Shown one piece after another: positions 9,067 through 16,879 of a DNA stretch of 51,873 bases. Under the pieces are notes generated by a model, which was not told the origin of the DNA, did no database searches, and saw only the letters and a program-made list of their open reading frames with translations. The stretch is from positions 1 through 51,873 of the forward strand of contig VAYU01000051.1 in NCBI GenBank assembly GCA_005884925.1. The letters are read 5' to 3'. Source of the stretch: Actinomycetota bacterium (GTDB lineage: Bacteria; Actinomycetota; UBA4738; HRBIN12). Position numbers and translations under genes: made by a program. The first letter of the stretch is position 1. Each line of letters opens with the position of its first letter.

Positions 9067-10611
9067 ATGCCCGAGCAGCCCCGCCCGGTCCTCGTCGTCG
9101 ACCTGGGTGCGCAGTACGCGCGATTGATCGCGCGGCGGGTCCGGGAGGCGCACGTCTACTCCGAGATCGTGCCCCATGATCTGGATGCGAGAAGCCTCGC
9201 TGCGAAGTGCCCGGCCGGCATCATCCTGTCGGGCGGTCCGGCCAGCGTGTACGAGCCGGGAGCCCCACAACTCGATCCGCACGTGTTCGACCTGGGCGTG
9301 CCGATCCTCGGCATCTGCTACGGGCATCAGCTGATGGCCCGGACCTTGGGCGGTGAGGTTGCGGCGACCGGCCAGCGCGAATACGGCGCAACCGTCCTGC
9401 GCGTCGCGCAACCGAGCATGCTGCTCCGCGATCTCCCCTCGACCGACACCGTGTGGATGTCCCACGGGGACGCCGTCACGCGAGCTCCTGAGGGGTTCCG
9501 GGTCACCGCCTCCACGGACCAGATCCCGATCGCCGGGATGGAAGACGCGGAGCGCGGCCTGTTCGCCGTGCAGTTCCACCCCGAGGTCTCACACACGCCG
9601 AACGGGCAGGCGGTCATGAAGCGGTTCCTCGTGGACGGGTGCGGGCTGCTTCCCGACTGGACGCCGACCAACATCATCGAAGATGCGGTCGAGCGGATCC
9701 GCGCCACGGTTGGGGATGCCAAGGTCTACTGCGCCCTGTCTGGAGGCGTGGACTCGAGCGTCGCGGCTCTCCTTGTGCACCGGGCCGTCGGCGATCAGCT
9801 CACGTGCGTGTTCGTCGACACCGGGCTCCTGCGTGAGGGCGAGCCCGAGCAGGTCGAAGAGACGTTCGCTCGGCATCTGCACGTTCCGTTCATCCACGTG
9901 AAGGCCGGCGATGGCTTCCTCGCGAGCCTCGCAGACGTGACGGACCCCGAGGCGAAGCGCCGGCTCATCGGTGCGGGGTTCGTCCGCGCATTCGAGGAGG
10001 CCGCGGGACCGCACACCGCCACCCGATTCCTCGTGCAAGGGACCCTCTATCCGGACGTGATCGAGAGCGGCTCCAAGACGGGAGCCACGATCAAGACCCA
10101 CCACAACGTCGGCGGGTTGCCCGACGAGATCGGCTTCGACGGCATCGTCGAACCCCTCCGGGACCTCTTCAAGGACGAGGTCCGGAAGATCGGGGAGGAG
10201 TTGGGCATGCCGGAAGAGATCGTTCAACGGCAACCCTTCCCGGGACCGGGGCTGGCCGTCCGGATCGTGGGAGAGGTGACGGTGGAGCGCGCAGGGAAGG
10301 TCCGAGCTGCCGATGCCGTCGTCCGCGACGAGATCCGTCGTGCCGGTCTGGAACCGGAGACCTGGCAAGCCTTCTGTGTCCTTCTCGGCGATGTTCATAC
10401 GGTCGGCGTGATGGGCGATGGTCGGACCTACGAGAACCCCGTCGTCGTCCGCGTCGTGACGTCCGAGGACGCGATGACCGCCGACTGGGCCCGGCTGCCC
10501 TACGACGTGCTCGATCGGATCGCGCAGCGCATCGTTCGCGAGGTTCCGGGCGTGAACCGGGTGGCGTACGACATCACCTCGAAGCCGCCGGGCACGATCG
10601 AGTGGGAGTAG
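9067..10611 (+). CDS. guaA: GMP synthase (glutamine-hydrolysing)
   Basis: Converts XMP to GMP using ATP and glutamine-derived ammonia. The 514 residues comprise a class I glutamine amidotransferase (C84 in GICYGHQ, H171 and E173 in QFHPEVS), the ATP pyrophosphatase domain with PP-loop SGGVDSS (225-231), and the C-terminal dimerization domain ending in [13 protein letters not shown], the invariant tail of GuaA. It starts 3 nt after the guaB3 stop, so the two form an operon for the guanine branch. Length and motifs are normal. Confidence 0.97.
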   Translation: MPEQPRPVLVVDLGAQYARLIARRVREAHVYSEIVPHDLDARSLAAKCPAGIILSGGPASVYEPGAPQLDPHVFDLGVPILGICYGHQLMARTLGGEVAATGQREYGATVLRVAQPSMLLRDLPSTDTVWMSHGDAVTRAPEGFRVTASTDQIPIAGMEDAERGLFAVQFHPEVSHTPNGQAVMKRFLVDGCGLLPDWTPTNIIEDAVERIRATVGDAKVYCALSGGVDSSVAALLVHRAVGDQLTCVFVDTGLLREGEPEQVEETFARHLHVPFIHVKAGDGFLASLADVTDPEAKRRLIGAGFVRAFEEAAGPHTATRFLVQGTLYPDVIESGSKTGATIKTHHNVGGLPDEIGFDGIVEPLRDLFKDEVRKIGEELGMPEEIVQRQPFPGPGLAVRIVGEVTVERAGKVRAADAVVRDEIRRAGLEPETWQAFCVLLGDVHTVGVMGDGRTYENPVVVRVVTSEDAMTADWARLPYDVLDRIAQRIVREVPGVNRVAYDITSKPPGTIEWE

Positions 10612-10620
10612 GCCGGCGAC

Positions 10621-11097
10621 GTGGCCGGCGACGCTTTTCAGGACCTGATGCCGTTCAACCACTGCTGGGGGTGCGGGGCGGACAATCCCGCGGGTCTTCG
10701 GCTCAAGAGCATCTGGTCAGCGGATGATCCCGAGGTCGCGATCGCGCGGTTCCATCCGAGGACCGAGCACATGGCGGGTCCCCGGCACATCCTCAACGGG
10801 GGCATCATCGCCACGATCCTCGACTGCCACGGGGTGTGCACGTCGGTAGCGGATGCCTATCGACGGGAAGGACGTGAGATCGGTCGTGGCGACACGATCT
10901 GGTTCGCGACCGGCTCGCTCGACGTCACCTACCGCGCGCCGGCCCCGATCGATGCCGCCGTCGAGCTTCAGGCCCGGGTCATCGAGCGGGCGGACCGGAA
11001 GACCGTCGTTGATTCCACGCTCGTCGCGGCCGACGACGTTTGCGCCCGGGCGGTCGTGACGGCCGTCCGGGTGCCGCCGTGGTGGCTCCGGGCCTGA
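10621..11097 (+). CDS. PaaI/4HBT-type hotdog thioesterase
   Basis: A 158-residue hotdog-fold protein, predicted to hydrolyse an acyl-CoA thioester. It opens with HCWGCGADNPAGL (14-26), a motif common at the N-terminus of this subfamily, followed by a central helix HILNGGIIATILDCHG and strand pairs to VTAVRVPPWW. It begins with GTG 9 nt after the guaA stop. Being the third gene of the guaB3-guaA operon is probably transcriptional convenience, not shared chemistry. Substrate unknown. Confidence 0.85.
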   Translation: MAGDAFQDLMPFNHCWGCGADNPAGLRLKSIWSADDPEVAIARFHPRTEHMAGPRHILNGGIIATILDCHGVCTSVADAYRREGREIGRGDTIWFATGSLDVTYRAPAPIDAAVELQARVIERADRKTVVDSTLVAADDVCARAVVTAVRVPPWWLRA

Positions 11098-11100
11098 AAA

Positions 11101-11141
11101 CGGGGATGGGGGCCGCTCCTTCGGAGCGGCCCCCATCCCCG
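11101..11141. terminator. Strong bidirectional hairpin, U-tract on the minus side
   Basis: A perfect 19-bp stem with a TTC loop. Read on the minus strand it is followed directly by TTTTCAGG, a normal U-tract for the 11166 gene. On the plus strand it begins 3 nt after the thioesterase stop but is followed by GGCGGC, so it may work poorly that way. Confidence 0.8.
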
Positions 11142-11150
11142 GGCGGCATC

Positions 11151-11178
11151 CACGCTTCCGTGGCATCACGGAAGCGTG
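11151..11178. repeat. Second hairpin overlapping a 3' coding end
   Basis: A perfect 10-bp stem (CACGCTTCCG / CGGAAGCGTG) with an 8-nt loop. One arm is inside the last codons of the minus-strand gene that stops at 11166; the loop holds its stop codon. Confidence 0.55.
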
Positions 11179-11558
11179 TTCGCCTTCCGTTGGAGTTGGA
11201 TCCGGGTGATCAGCGCCTGGAGCGCCATGTCACGGCTCTCGACCGATCCCCGGCCCGCAGGCTCGCCGAACTTCGTCCGCGGGTGCGGTCCCGAGGTCTC
11301 GCCGGCGCCGATCGTGGACCCAACGACCCCCGAGATGTTCGTGTATCCCGCCTCGACCGTGCCGGCCTTCTGCGCATCGGCCTGCCGATCGGCCGTGGTC
11401 GCCGTCCGCAGTGCGACGGTGATCGCGGGAGTGGTCGTTCCCGCCCGGTCGATCGCGAGCTGGGCCGTGAGGACGATCCCCGCCACGACGAGCGCGGCGA
11501 TCGATGCCGGGAGCCACGGGACGGATGCCTTGCGCTGGTGAACCGCCTGTGCCTGCAT
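11166..11558 (-). CDS. Single-pass membrane-anchored hypothetical protein
   Basis: A 130-residue protein: a short basic N-terminus (to about residue 14), one hydrophobic helix (about 15-35, LPASIAALVVAGIVLTAQLA), then a polar domain with no family I recognise. A good AAGGAGG sits 7-8 nt upstream of the ATG and a U-tract terminator follows the gene, both supporting it as real. The upstream neighbour is the Crp-like gene; the 109-nt gap between them contains a TACCTT-like box, so it may have its own promoter. Confidence 0.65.
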   Translation of the reverse strand: MQAQAVHQRKASVPWLPASIAALVVAGIVLTAQLAIDRAGTTTPAITVALRTATTADRQADAQKAGTVEAGYTNISGVVGSTIGAGETSGPHPRTKFGEPAGRGSVESRDMALQALITRIQLQRKANTLP

Positions 11559-11667
11559 CGCCGTTCCTCCTTCCTTCCGCCGGGCGGTGTGTCCGCCTCG
11601 ATGGCACGAAGGTAGGGAGCCGAGGTCCGACGAACGAGGGATGACGACCCGCCCGCGCGGGTACTTT

Positions 11668-12363
11668 TCACCGACTCCGGTCGCCAGCTCGGGCGCTGCG
11701 AGCCCGCAGTGCGTCGACGTCGACGACGGTGATCGATCGACGGCCCGTGCGCACCCACCCGCGCGCGCGGAACGTGCCGAGCGCCTTCGTGACGGCCTCT
11801 CGCGAAGCGCCGCACGATCCGGCGAGCTCGCGTTGCGAAACGGGCAGCTCGATCTCCCCGCCCCCGGCTCCGAGCCGCTCGGCCAGATCGACCAGGCTCT
11901 GCGCCAGCCGCGCGGGGACGTCGAACGCCTCGAGGTCGACGCGCTGACGCACCACGCGACGGAGCTCCCGCGTGAGCCGGAGCGCCACGGCCGTCGCGAT
12001 CCCCGCGTTCGATCGAAGGACGGAGCGGAACTCCTCCGCGGGCACCAGGACGACCTCCGCGGGGTCGACCGTGTTCACGGAGGCCGAATGCGGCTGGCCG
12101 TCGAGGGCCGACATCTCTCCCAGGATCTCTCCCGGTCCCGCGACGGTCACCAGGATCTCGCGGCCGTTCGCTGCGGTCGAGAACACGCGGAGGGTCCCTG
12201 CGAGGACGACGACGACGCGGTCGGACAGGTCGCCCTCGAACAGCAACGTGGCGCCAGCGGGGAGCGACATCGGACGACCCTCGCGCACGAGCTGGGACCG
12301 ATCCGGCGCCTCGAGCCTTGCGAGGAAGGACCCACTGGGGAACGACTTCGGCGTCTCGGCCAC
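11668..12363 (-). CDS. Crp/Fnr family transcriptional regulator
   Basis: A 231-residue regulator with a cyclic-nucleotide-binding beta-roll (about 32-125), a dimer helix and a C-terminal winged helix (SQRELAGSCGASREAVTKALGTFRARGWV, 176-204). The phosphate-binding cassette reads LGEMSALDGQPHSASV (81-96): the Glu that contacts ribose is kept (E83), but the Arg that normally precedes S-A and contacts the phosphate is replaced by His92. Binding of cAMP is therefore uncertain. The GTG start at 12363 has GGAGGG just upstream and gives the normal family length. A TACGCT box lies at 12390-12395 on the minus strand. The large cyclase gene lies 1.2 kb upstream on the same strand. Confidence 0.9.
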   Translation of the reverse strand: MAETPKSFPSGSFLARLEAPDRSQLVREGRPMSLPAGATLLFEGDLSDRVVVVLAGTLRVFSTAANGREILVTVAGPGEILGEMSALDGQPHSASVNTVDPAEVVLVPAEEFRSVLRSNAGIATAVALRLTRELRRVVRQRVDLEAFDVPARLAQSLVDLAERLGAGGGEIELPVSQRELAGSCGASREAVTKALGTFRARGWVRTGRRSITVVDVDALRARSARAGDRSR

Positions 12364-12389
12364 AGACCCTCCGGGAGCGACGTCTGCTG

Positions 12390-12395
12390 AGCGTA
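12390..12395 (-). promoter_or_regulatory. -10 box TACGCT for the Crp-like gene
   Basis: TACGCT lies 26 nt before the GTG at 12363; the transcript would carry a short leader with GGAGGG. Confidence 0.45.
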
Positions 12396-12410
12396 GCCCT
12401 CGGATCGGCC

Positions 12411-13097
12411 TCAGGTGGGCGAACGCGTGAGGTCCGCTTCCACGATCAGCCGCTGCGAGCTCGCGTACTTCGGGTTGCAGGTCGTGAGGACGAGCGTGGG
12501 CCGCCTGGTCTGCTTCAAGACGACGCCGGCGGTTGCCTCGGGCAGGACGAGGTTCCGCGTGACGGCGTACGTATAGGTGCCGAACCCGGTGAGTAGCTGG
12601 ATCGTGTCGCCCGGCTTGACCCGGTCCAGGTTGAAGAACGGGTGCAGGTAGGTCGTGCGGTGCCCCGCGATCCCAACCCGACCCGTCCCGTCCCACGGAT
12701 CGGCCGTATCGACGTAGTGCCCGGGTCCGGATCTCAGCGACGTGTAGTCGGTGCCCTGGACGACGACCATGTCCAGAGCGATCCGGGGGATCTTGATCAC
12801 CGCATAGGCGCTTCCGGGGATGACGGGCGACCCGGGTCCCGGGGCTTCGGACGGCGGTCGGGGTTCCGCGATCTGCGCTTCCAGCGCGGGTCGCAGGGCG
12901 TCCTGTGCCCGTTGGGTCTGCAGGCCCGTTCCCCACAGGAGCCAGGCGGCGTATCCGGCGAAGAACGCCGCCCCCATCAAGCAGAGCAGCCCGAACCACC
13001 GGACGGGTGTTCGCCAGTCCAGACGGCGTCGCTCGGGAACGTCGGTTGCCACGGCGCTCACAGCATGAACGGTACCGCCGGCCATCCGGTCCAACAT
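12411..13097 (-). CDS. Sortase (class E/D-like transpeptidase)
   Basis: Membrane-anchored cysteine transpeptidase that would attach sorting-signal proteins to the cell wall. In 228 residues: one N-terminal membrane helix (about 33-55), then the sortase barrel with catalytic H146 (GIAGHRTTY), C207 (LTTCNPKY) and R216 (SSQRLIV). The TTC context and actinobacterial setting fit class E or D. No LPXTG/LAXTG-type substrate gene is seen in the window. Start could be the ATG at 13097 or the in-frame ATG 4 codons later; neither has a strong Shine-Dalgarno. It lies 30 nt after the VOC gene and is probably co-transcribed with it. Confidence 0.9.
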   Translation of the reverse strand: MLDRMAGGTVHAVSAVATDVPERRRLDWRTPVRWFGLLCLMGAAFFAGYAAWLLWGTGLQTQRAQDALRPALEAQIAEPRPPSEAPGPGSPVIPGSAYAVIKIPRIALDMVVVQGTDYTSLRSGPGHYVDTADPWDGTGRVGIAGHRTTYLHPFFNLDRVKPGDTIQLLTGFGTYTYAVTRNLVLPEATAGVVLKQTRRPTLVLTTCNPKYASSQRLIVEADLTRSPT

Positions 13098-13127
13098 CGG
13101 CCGGACGTCGCCGGTTCGTGCGTCCGT

Positions 13128-13562
13128 TCAGGTCGCCAGATAGAACTCCCATTGCACGTTGTCGGGATCGCGGAAGGCGACGTACGACTTGCCGAGCACC
13201 GGATCGATCTCGATCCCTGCCGTGGGGACCGAGGCCGCTTCGAGTGCCGACACGACCTCTTCGAGCACGGCAGGATCGTCCACGCCGAACGCCAAGTGGT
13301 CAACGCCGATGCGCCGCTCGCTGAAGCGGTCGTCATCCGGAGTTCCCTCTAGCGGTGGAGCGAGGATCAGGAACGTGCTCCCGATCTGCGTGGCCAGGAG
13401 CTTCCCCTCGGGGGGGTGCCCCTTCCATCCGGCCACGTACGCCCGGTCCACGGGGATCTCGATGAACGGGAGTCCGAGTGTCTTCTCGTAGAAATCCCGC
13501 GCACGATCAGGATCCTGCACACGGATCGAGACGTGATGAAGCCCGCTCACCACAACGGTCAT
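13128..13562 (-). CDS. VOC (glyoxalase/dioxygenase fold) family protein
   Basis: A 144-residue protein with the paired beta-alpha-beta-beta-beta modules of the vicinal-oxygen-chelate superfamily. Candidate metal ligands are H10 (GLHHVSIRV), H89 (GVDHLAFGV) and E139 (VQWEFYL). The NVQWEFY ending is common in lactoylglutathione-lyase-like members, but isomerase, dioxygenase and resistance proteins share it. Its start codon overlaps the stop of the upstream cyclase gene (ATGA at 13559-13562), so it is translated from the cyclase transcript. Confidence 0.88.
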   Translation of the reverse strand: MTVVVSGLHHVSIRVQDPDRARDFYEKTLGLPFIEIPVDRAYVAGWKGHPPEGKLLATQIGSTFLILAPPLEGTPDDDRFSERRIGVDHLAFGVDDPAVLEEVVSALEAASVPTAGIEIDPVLGKSYVAFRDPDNVQWEFYLAT

Positions 13563-16500
13563 GTCGTACCTCCCAACTCCCGCTCAAGGGTTTCGTTCAG
13601 TACCTCAGCGAGTGTGTGATTCGAGAGGGACGAGGTCAATGCCCCCACGATCGAGCGCGCGGCAACGGCGTGTCCAGGATCTGCGTCCGGCAGTGTCGAG
13701 AGGAAAGCGTGTGTCCGCCATTCCGTTCCGGGCAAGCCCGCGGCTCTCGCCTCTGCGGTCGCCGCGTGGGCGGCACGTGCAGCGCCCTCTGTGTCGCCGG
13801 CTTGGGAGGCAAGCCGGGCGAGGGCGAGATGTCCTTCCGCGATCGCTTCGCGTAAGCCATCCCGCTCCCAGAGTTCGACGAGTATCTCGAGCTCTGGCGC
13901 CGACCGAGTCTGATCTCCCAAGCCTGCGCGGATCAGCGCGGCATCGACGTAGGCGTCCCACACGAACACGTTCGTGCGATCGTGAGGAAGCACCATTCGG
14001 CGGAGGACATCATCGACGCGTTGAAGCGCGTCGCGTGCCCCCGCGACATCGCCGCATCCCAATCGTGATCGACCCAACTTGGCCCAGCATCGAACGCCAT
14101 GGAGGTCTGAGCCAGAGCGCTCCGCCGCCGAAGCGCCCTGCTGCAGGACCGGCGAAGCCTCTTCATCCGCTCCTAGATCGAGGAGGAGTGAACCGAGGAA
14201 CATCCCAGACCACGCGGTCCATTCGGCGTGTCCTTGCTCGCGAGCCGCGTCCCACGCCCTCATCGCCAGGTCCAAGCTTGTCCCGTACTGCCCTTGAAGG
14301 CGATCCAGCCAGGCTCGTGCGGCCAGGTGGACGGGCATATTCCCGTGGTCGCGAACGTCAGCGTTCAGCTCGGATCCACGTTCGAGATGCCGTCGCGCCT
14401 CCTCCCAACGCCCTTGCAAGGTGGCGATCAATCCAAGCTCGAGTTCGCAAACCTGAGCGGACCAGAGGTCGCCTCGTTGTTCCGCGAAGTCCAGCACCTG
14501 ATGCACGTGGCCCTGGGCGGAAGCGAGATCCCCGATCTGCAGCTCCACCTGTTTGAGGGCGTCGAGCGCCACGATCTCCAGCGCGGGTCCGTGATCATCG
14601 GCGGCGATCGCCCGAGCACGCTCGGCATGTTCGAGGCCCCGATCGAAACGCAAACGGTTGGTCCAGGTGATCGACAGCCTCGCGTTGCAGCGCACCAACC
14701 CCATCTGGTCTCCGGATGCCTCCGCGAGATGAAGAGCCTCATCGAACAAGGAGGTCGCTGCCCGGTAGTCCACGGCGCCGGCGAGGATCGACCCGAGTTC
14801 CTCGAGAGCCTGCATCTCTAGGCGGCGATCGCGGCGTCCGCGAGCGCCAGCGAGCACGTGCTCGGCATCTTCACGGGCACCGGTCGCGTTGCCGAGGTGG
14901 CTCTGCAGCGTTGCGCGACGAAGGATGAGCGCAAGCACATCCAACGGAGCGTCGATCCCCGTCGAGAGACGAACCGCGGCGTCCACGTGGCTGAGCGCCT
15001 CGACAAGACCCGAGACAGCTTCCGCCGCGTCGGCTGCCGCGACGTGGTACCGGATGGCTGGTTCCCACATCCCGGCTTTTTCCCAGTGGTACGCGAGCGT
15101 CGCGTCTGGACGTTCCCCCGAGGATGCCTCGATCGCCTCGGCCACTCGCCGATGCAGATCCTTGCGTCGATCTCGCAGCAGGGTGGAGTACGCCACCTCC
15201 TGCACGAGCACATGCGAGAAGGAACAGGTCGATCCCACGGTTTCGATCAGTCCCTCGCGGACGAGCTCGTCGAGAGGATGACCAGAGTCGTCCGCCAACA
15301 CGGATGAACGGGCGACGGCGAGATCGGCGGTTCTCCCGAGGACGGAAAGGGCGGTCACGGTCTCTCGAGCGGCCGGCGGTAGATGGTCCAGTCGAGCCAG
15401 GATCAAGCGGTCTAACGTGGGCGGAACACCACGCTGCGTTGGCTCGTCCGATCCGACGTCGCGGAGGGAACGGGCGAACTCTCGGATGTAAAGAGGAACG
15501 CCATCCGAGGCACTGAGGATCGCGTCCGCCGTTGCTTCCGAGAGTGGATCGGGAGAGAGCTCATCCAAGAGCCGTCGTTCGTCGTCGCGGGCGAGCGCGC
15601 CCAGCGCGAGCACGATCGCCGAGGGATCGGCTTCGAGTTCGGTGAGGAATGCCATCGATCCGTGCGCGGTCACGATCCGCGCGGTTGCGATGACAGCGAC
15701 GGGGTGAACCCTTGCGACGTCGCGAAGGCGGCGAAGGGCTTCGATCGTGCTCGGGTCGCTCCAGTGGAGGTCCTCGAGGCATAGGGCGAGGGGACCCTGA
15801 CGGGCGGCCCGGGTCGCGAACGCCGCGATCGCCTCGAGGGTGCTGAACCGAAGGGCCTCGGGCGTCAGGTCAACGTCCTCGACGGCGACTCCGCCCTCGA
15901 TCAGCCCTCGCAGGATCGATCCGACGCCGTCGGTTCTCGCGACGTTGGAACCAGACGATCGAAGGAGATCGCGGAAGCCGGCGAACGGCGTGCCTTCGTC
16001 GAGGGCCGTGCAGTGTCCTTGGAGCCACGCCACGCCCTCGTCCCGCGCGAGGCCGTGCGCCTCGGCGAGCAAGCGGCTCTTCCCGATGCCCGCTTCGCCT
16101 ACCACGAGGATGGTTCGTCCTCGCCCGCGCCGTAGGTCCTTCATCACACGAGCGAGCGCCTCCACCTCCTCGCTTCGTCCCACCAGTGGGACATCCAGCT
16201 CGACGGGATGGCCGCGGCTGGCCAGAGCGACGGCCACCTCAAGCACGTCGGGCTTGCCCTTCAGCTTCACGGGTCGAGCGGGCCCCCACAGCATCCGGTC
16301 GCCGAGCTGGCGCCTCGTCTCCGGGCCAACAAGGACCGTTCCGATCTCCGCGTGAGCCTGGAGCCGCGCGGCCGTATTCACCGCGTCGCCGACCGCACCC
16401 ATCTCCAAACGGCTCCCACCTCCGACGGAGGCGATCACGACCATCCCTGTCTCGATCCCGACCCGTACGCCGACCTGATGGAGCCCGGCGATTCGAGGGA

Positions 16501-16801
16501 TCGTCTCGGCACGGCGGGCTGCGGCGCGCTGTATCTCCAACCCAGCGAGCACAGCATGCTCGAGGTCGTCTTCATGTGCGTTCGGAGCGCCGAACAGCGC
16601 GAGCACCCCGTCGCCCGCGACGTCTTTGACGGTCCCCCCGAACCGTTCCACGATCTCGCAGAAGATCCGGACGGCCCCACCGACGATCTCCACGATGTCT
16701 TCCGGGTCGAGTTGTGTCGCGAGTTCGGTGGAACCTGCGACATCTGCGAAAAGGGCCGTGACGACACGCCGCCCCGGTACGATCGGTTCTCCGTCTGTCA
16801 C
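13559..16801 (-). CDS. Class III adenylate cyclase - AAA ATPase - TPR regulator
   Basis: A 1080-residue cytosolic protein. Residues ~10-195 form a class III cyclase domain with all six expected catalytic positions: metal-binding D20 (ADVAGST) and D64 (VAGDG), purine-selecting K59 and D139 (VGDAVN), transition-state N142 and R146. The Lys/Asp pair indicates ATP rather than GTP. An AAA/STAND-type ATPase follows (Walker A GEAGIGKS, 235-242; Walker B-like LALCLEDLHWSD), then a long helical TPR-like region to the C-terminus. Family members couple an input sensed by TPR/ATPase to cAMP synthesis. GTG 16801 is chosen because the cyclase domain starts there and TACGCT lies 6 nt upstream; the longer open frame has no conserved extension. 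Heads an operon with VOC and possibly sortase. Confidence 0.92.
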   Translation of the reverse strand: MTDGEPIVPGRRVVTALFADVAGSTELATQLDPEDIVEIVGGAVRIFCEIVERFGGTVKDVAGDGVLALFGAPNAHEDDLEHAVLAGLEIQRAAARRAETIPRIAGLHQVGVRVGIETGMVVIASVGGGSRLEMGAVGDAVNTAARLQAHAEIGTVLVGPETRRQLGDRMLWGPARPVKLKGKPDVLEVAVALASRGHPVELDVPLVGRSEEVEALARVMKDLRRGRGRTILVVGEAGIGKSRLLAEAHGLARDEGVAWLQGHCTALDEGTPFAGFRDLLRSSGSNVARTDGVGSILRGLIEGGVAVEDVDLTPEALRFSTLEAIAAFATRAARQGPLALCLEDLHWSDPSTIEALRRLRDVARVHPVAVIATARIVTAHGSMAFLTELEADPSAIVLALGALARDDERRLLDELSPDPLSEATADAILSASDGVPLYIREFARSLRDVGSDEPTQRGVPPTLDRLILARLDHLPPAARETVTALSVLGRTADLAVARSSVLADDSGHPLDELVREGLIETVGSTCSFSHVLVQEVAYSTLLRDRRKDLHRRVAEAIEASSGERPDATLAYHWEKAGMWEPAIRYHVAAADAAEAVSGLVEALSHVDAAVRLSTGIDAPLDVLALILRRATLQSHLGNATGAREDAEHVLAGARGRRDRRLEMQALEELGSILAGAVDYRAATSLFDEALHLAEASGDQMGLVRCNARLSITWTNRLRFDRGLEHAERARAIAADDHGPALEIVALDALKQVELQIGDLASAQGHVHQVLDFAEQRGDLWSAQVCELELGLIATLQGRWEEARRHLERGSELNADVRDHGNMPVHLAARAWLDRLQGQYGTSLDLAMRAWDAAREQGHAEWTAWSGMFLGSLLLDLGADEEASPVLQQGASAAERSGSDLHGVRCWAKLGRSRLGCGDVAGARDALQRVDDVLRRMVLPHDRTNVFVWDAYVDAALIRAGLGDQTRSAPELEILVELWERDGLREAIAEGHLALARLASQAGDTEGAARAAHAATAEARAAGLPGTEWRTHAFLSTLPDADPGHAVAARSIVGALTSSLSNHTLAEVLNETLERELGGTT

Positions 16802-16807
16802 GTGCGG

Positions 16808-16813
16808 AGCGTA
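16808..16813 (-). promoter_or_regulatory. -10 box TACGCT, leaderless start of the cyclase gene
   Basis: TACGCT, 6 nt, GTG at 16801. Divergent from the pcrA promoter at 16864. Confidence 0.6.
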
Positions 16814-16863
16814 TCCCGGTGGCGGCCACGGAGCGGAGCGAGGGTTCCGTCGGGGTGGCCACC

Positions 16864-16869
16864 TAGACT
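16864..16869 (+). promoter_or_regulatory. -10 box TAGACT upstream of pcrA
   Basis: TAGACT, 10 nt, ATG at 16880: at most a 2-4 nt leader. Confidence 0.55.
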
Positions 16870-16879
16870 GTCGCCATAC

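Noticed and set aside
7831-9579. 582-codon minus-strand frame over guaB3
   Set aside because: Opposite strand of a certain gene, no family features.
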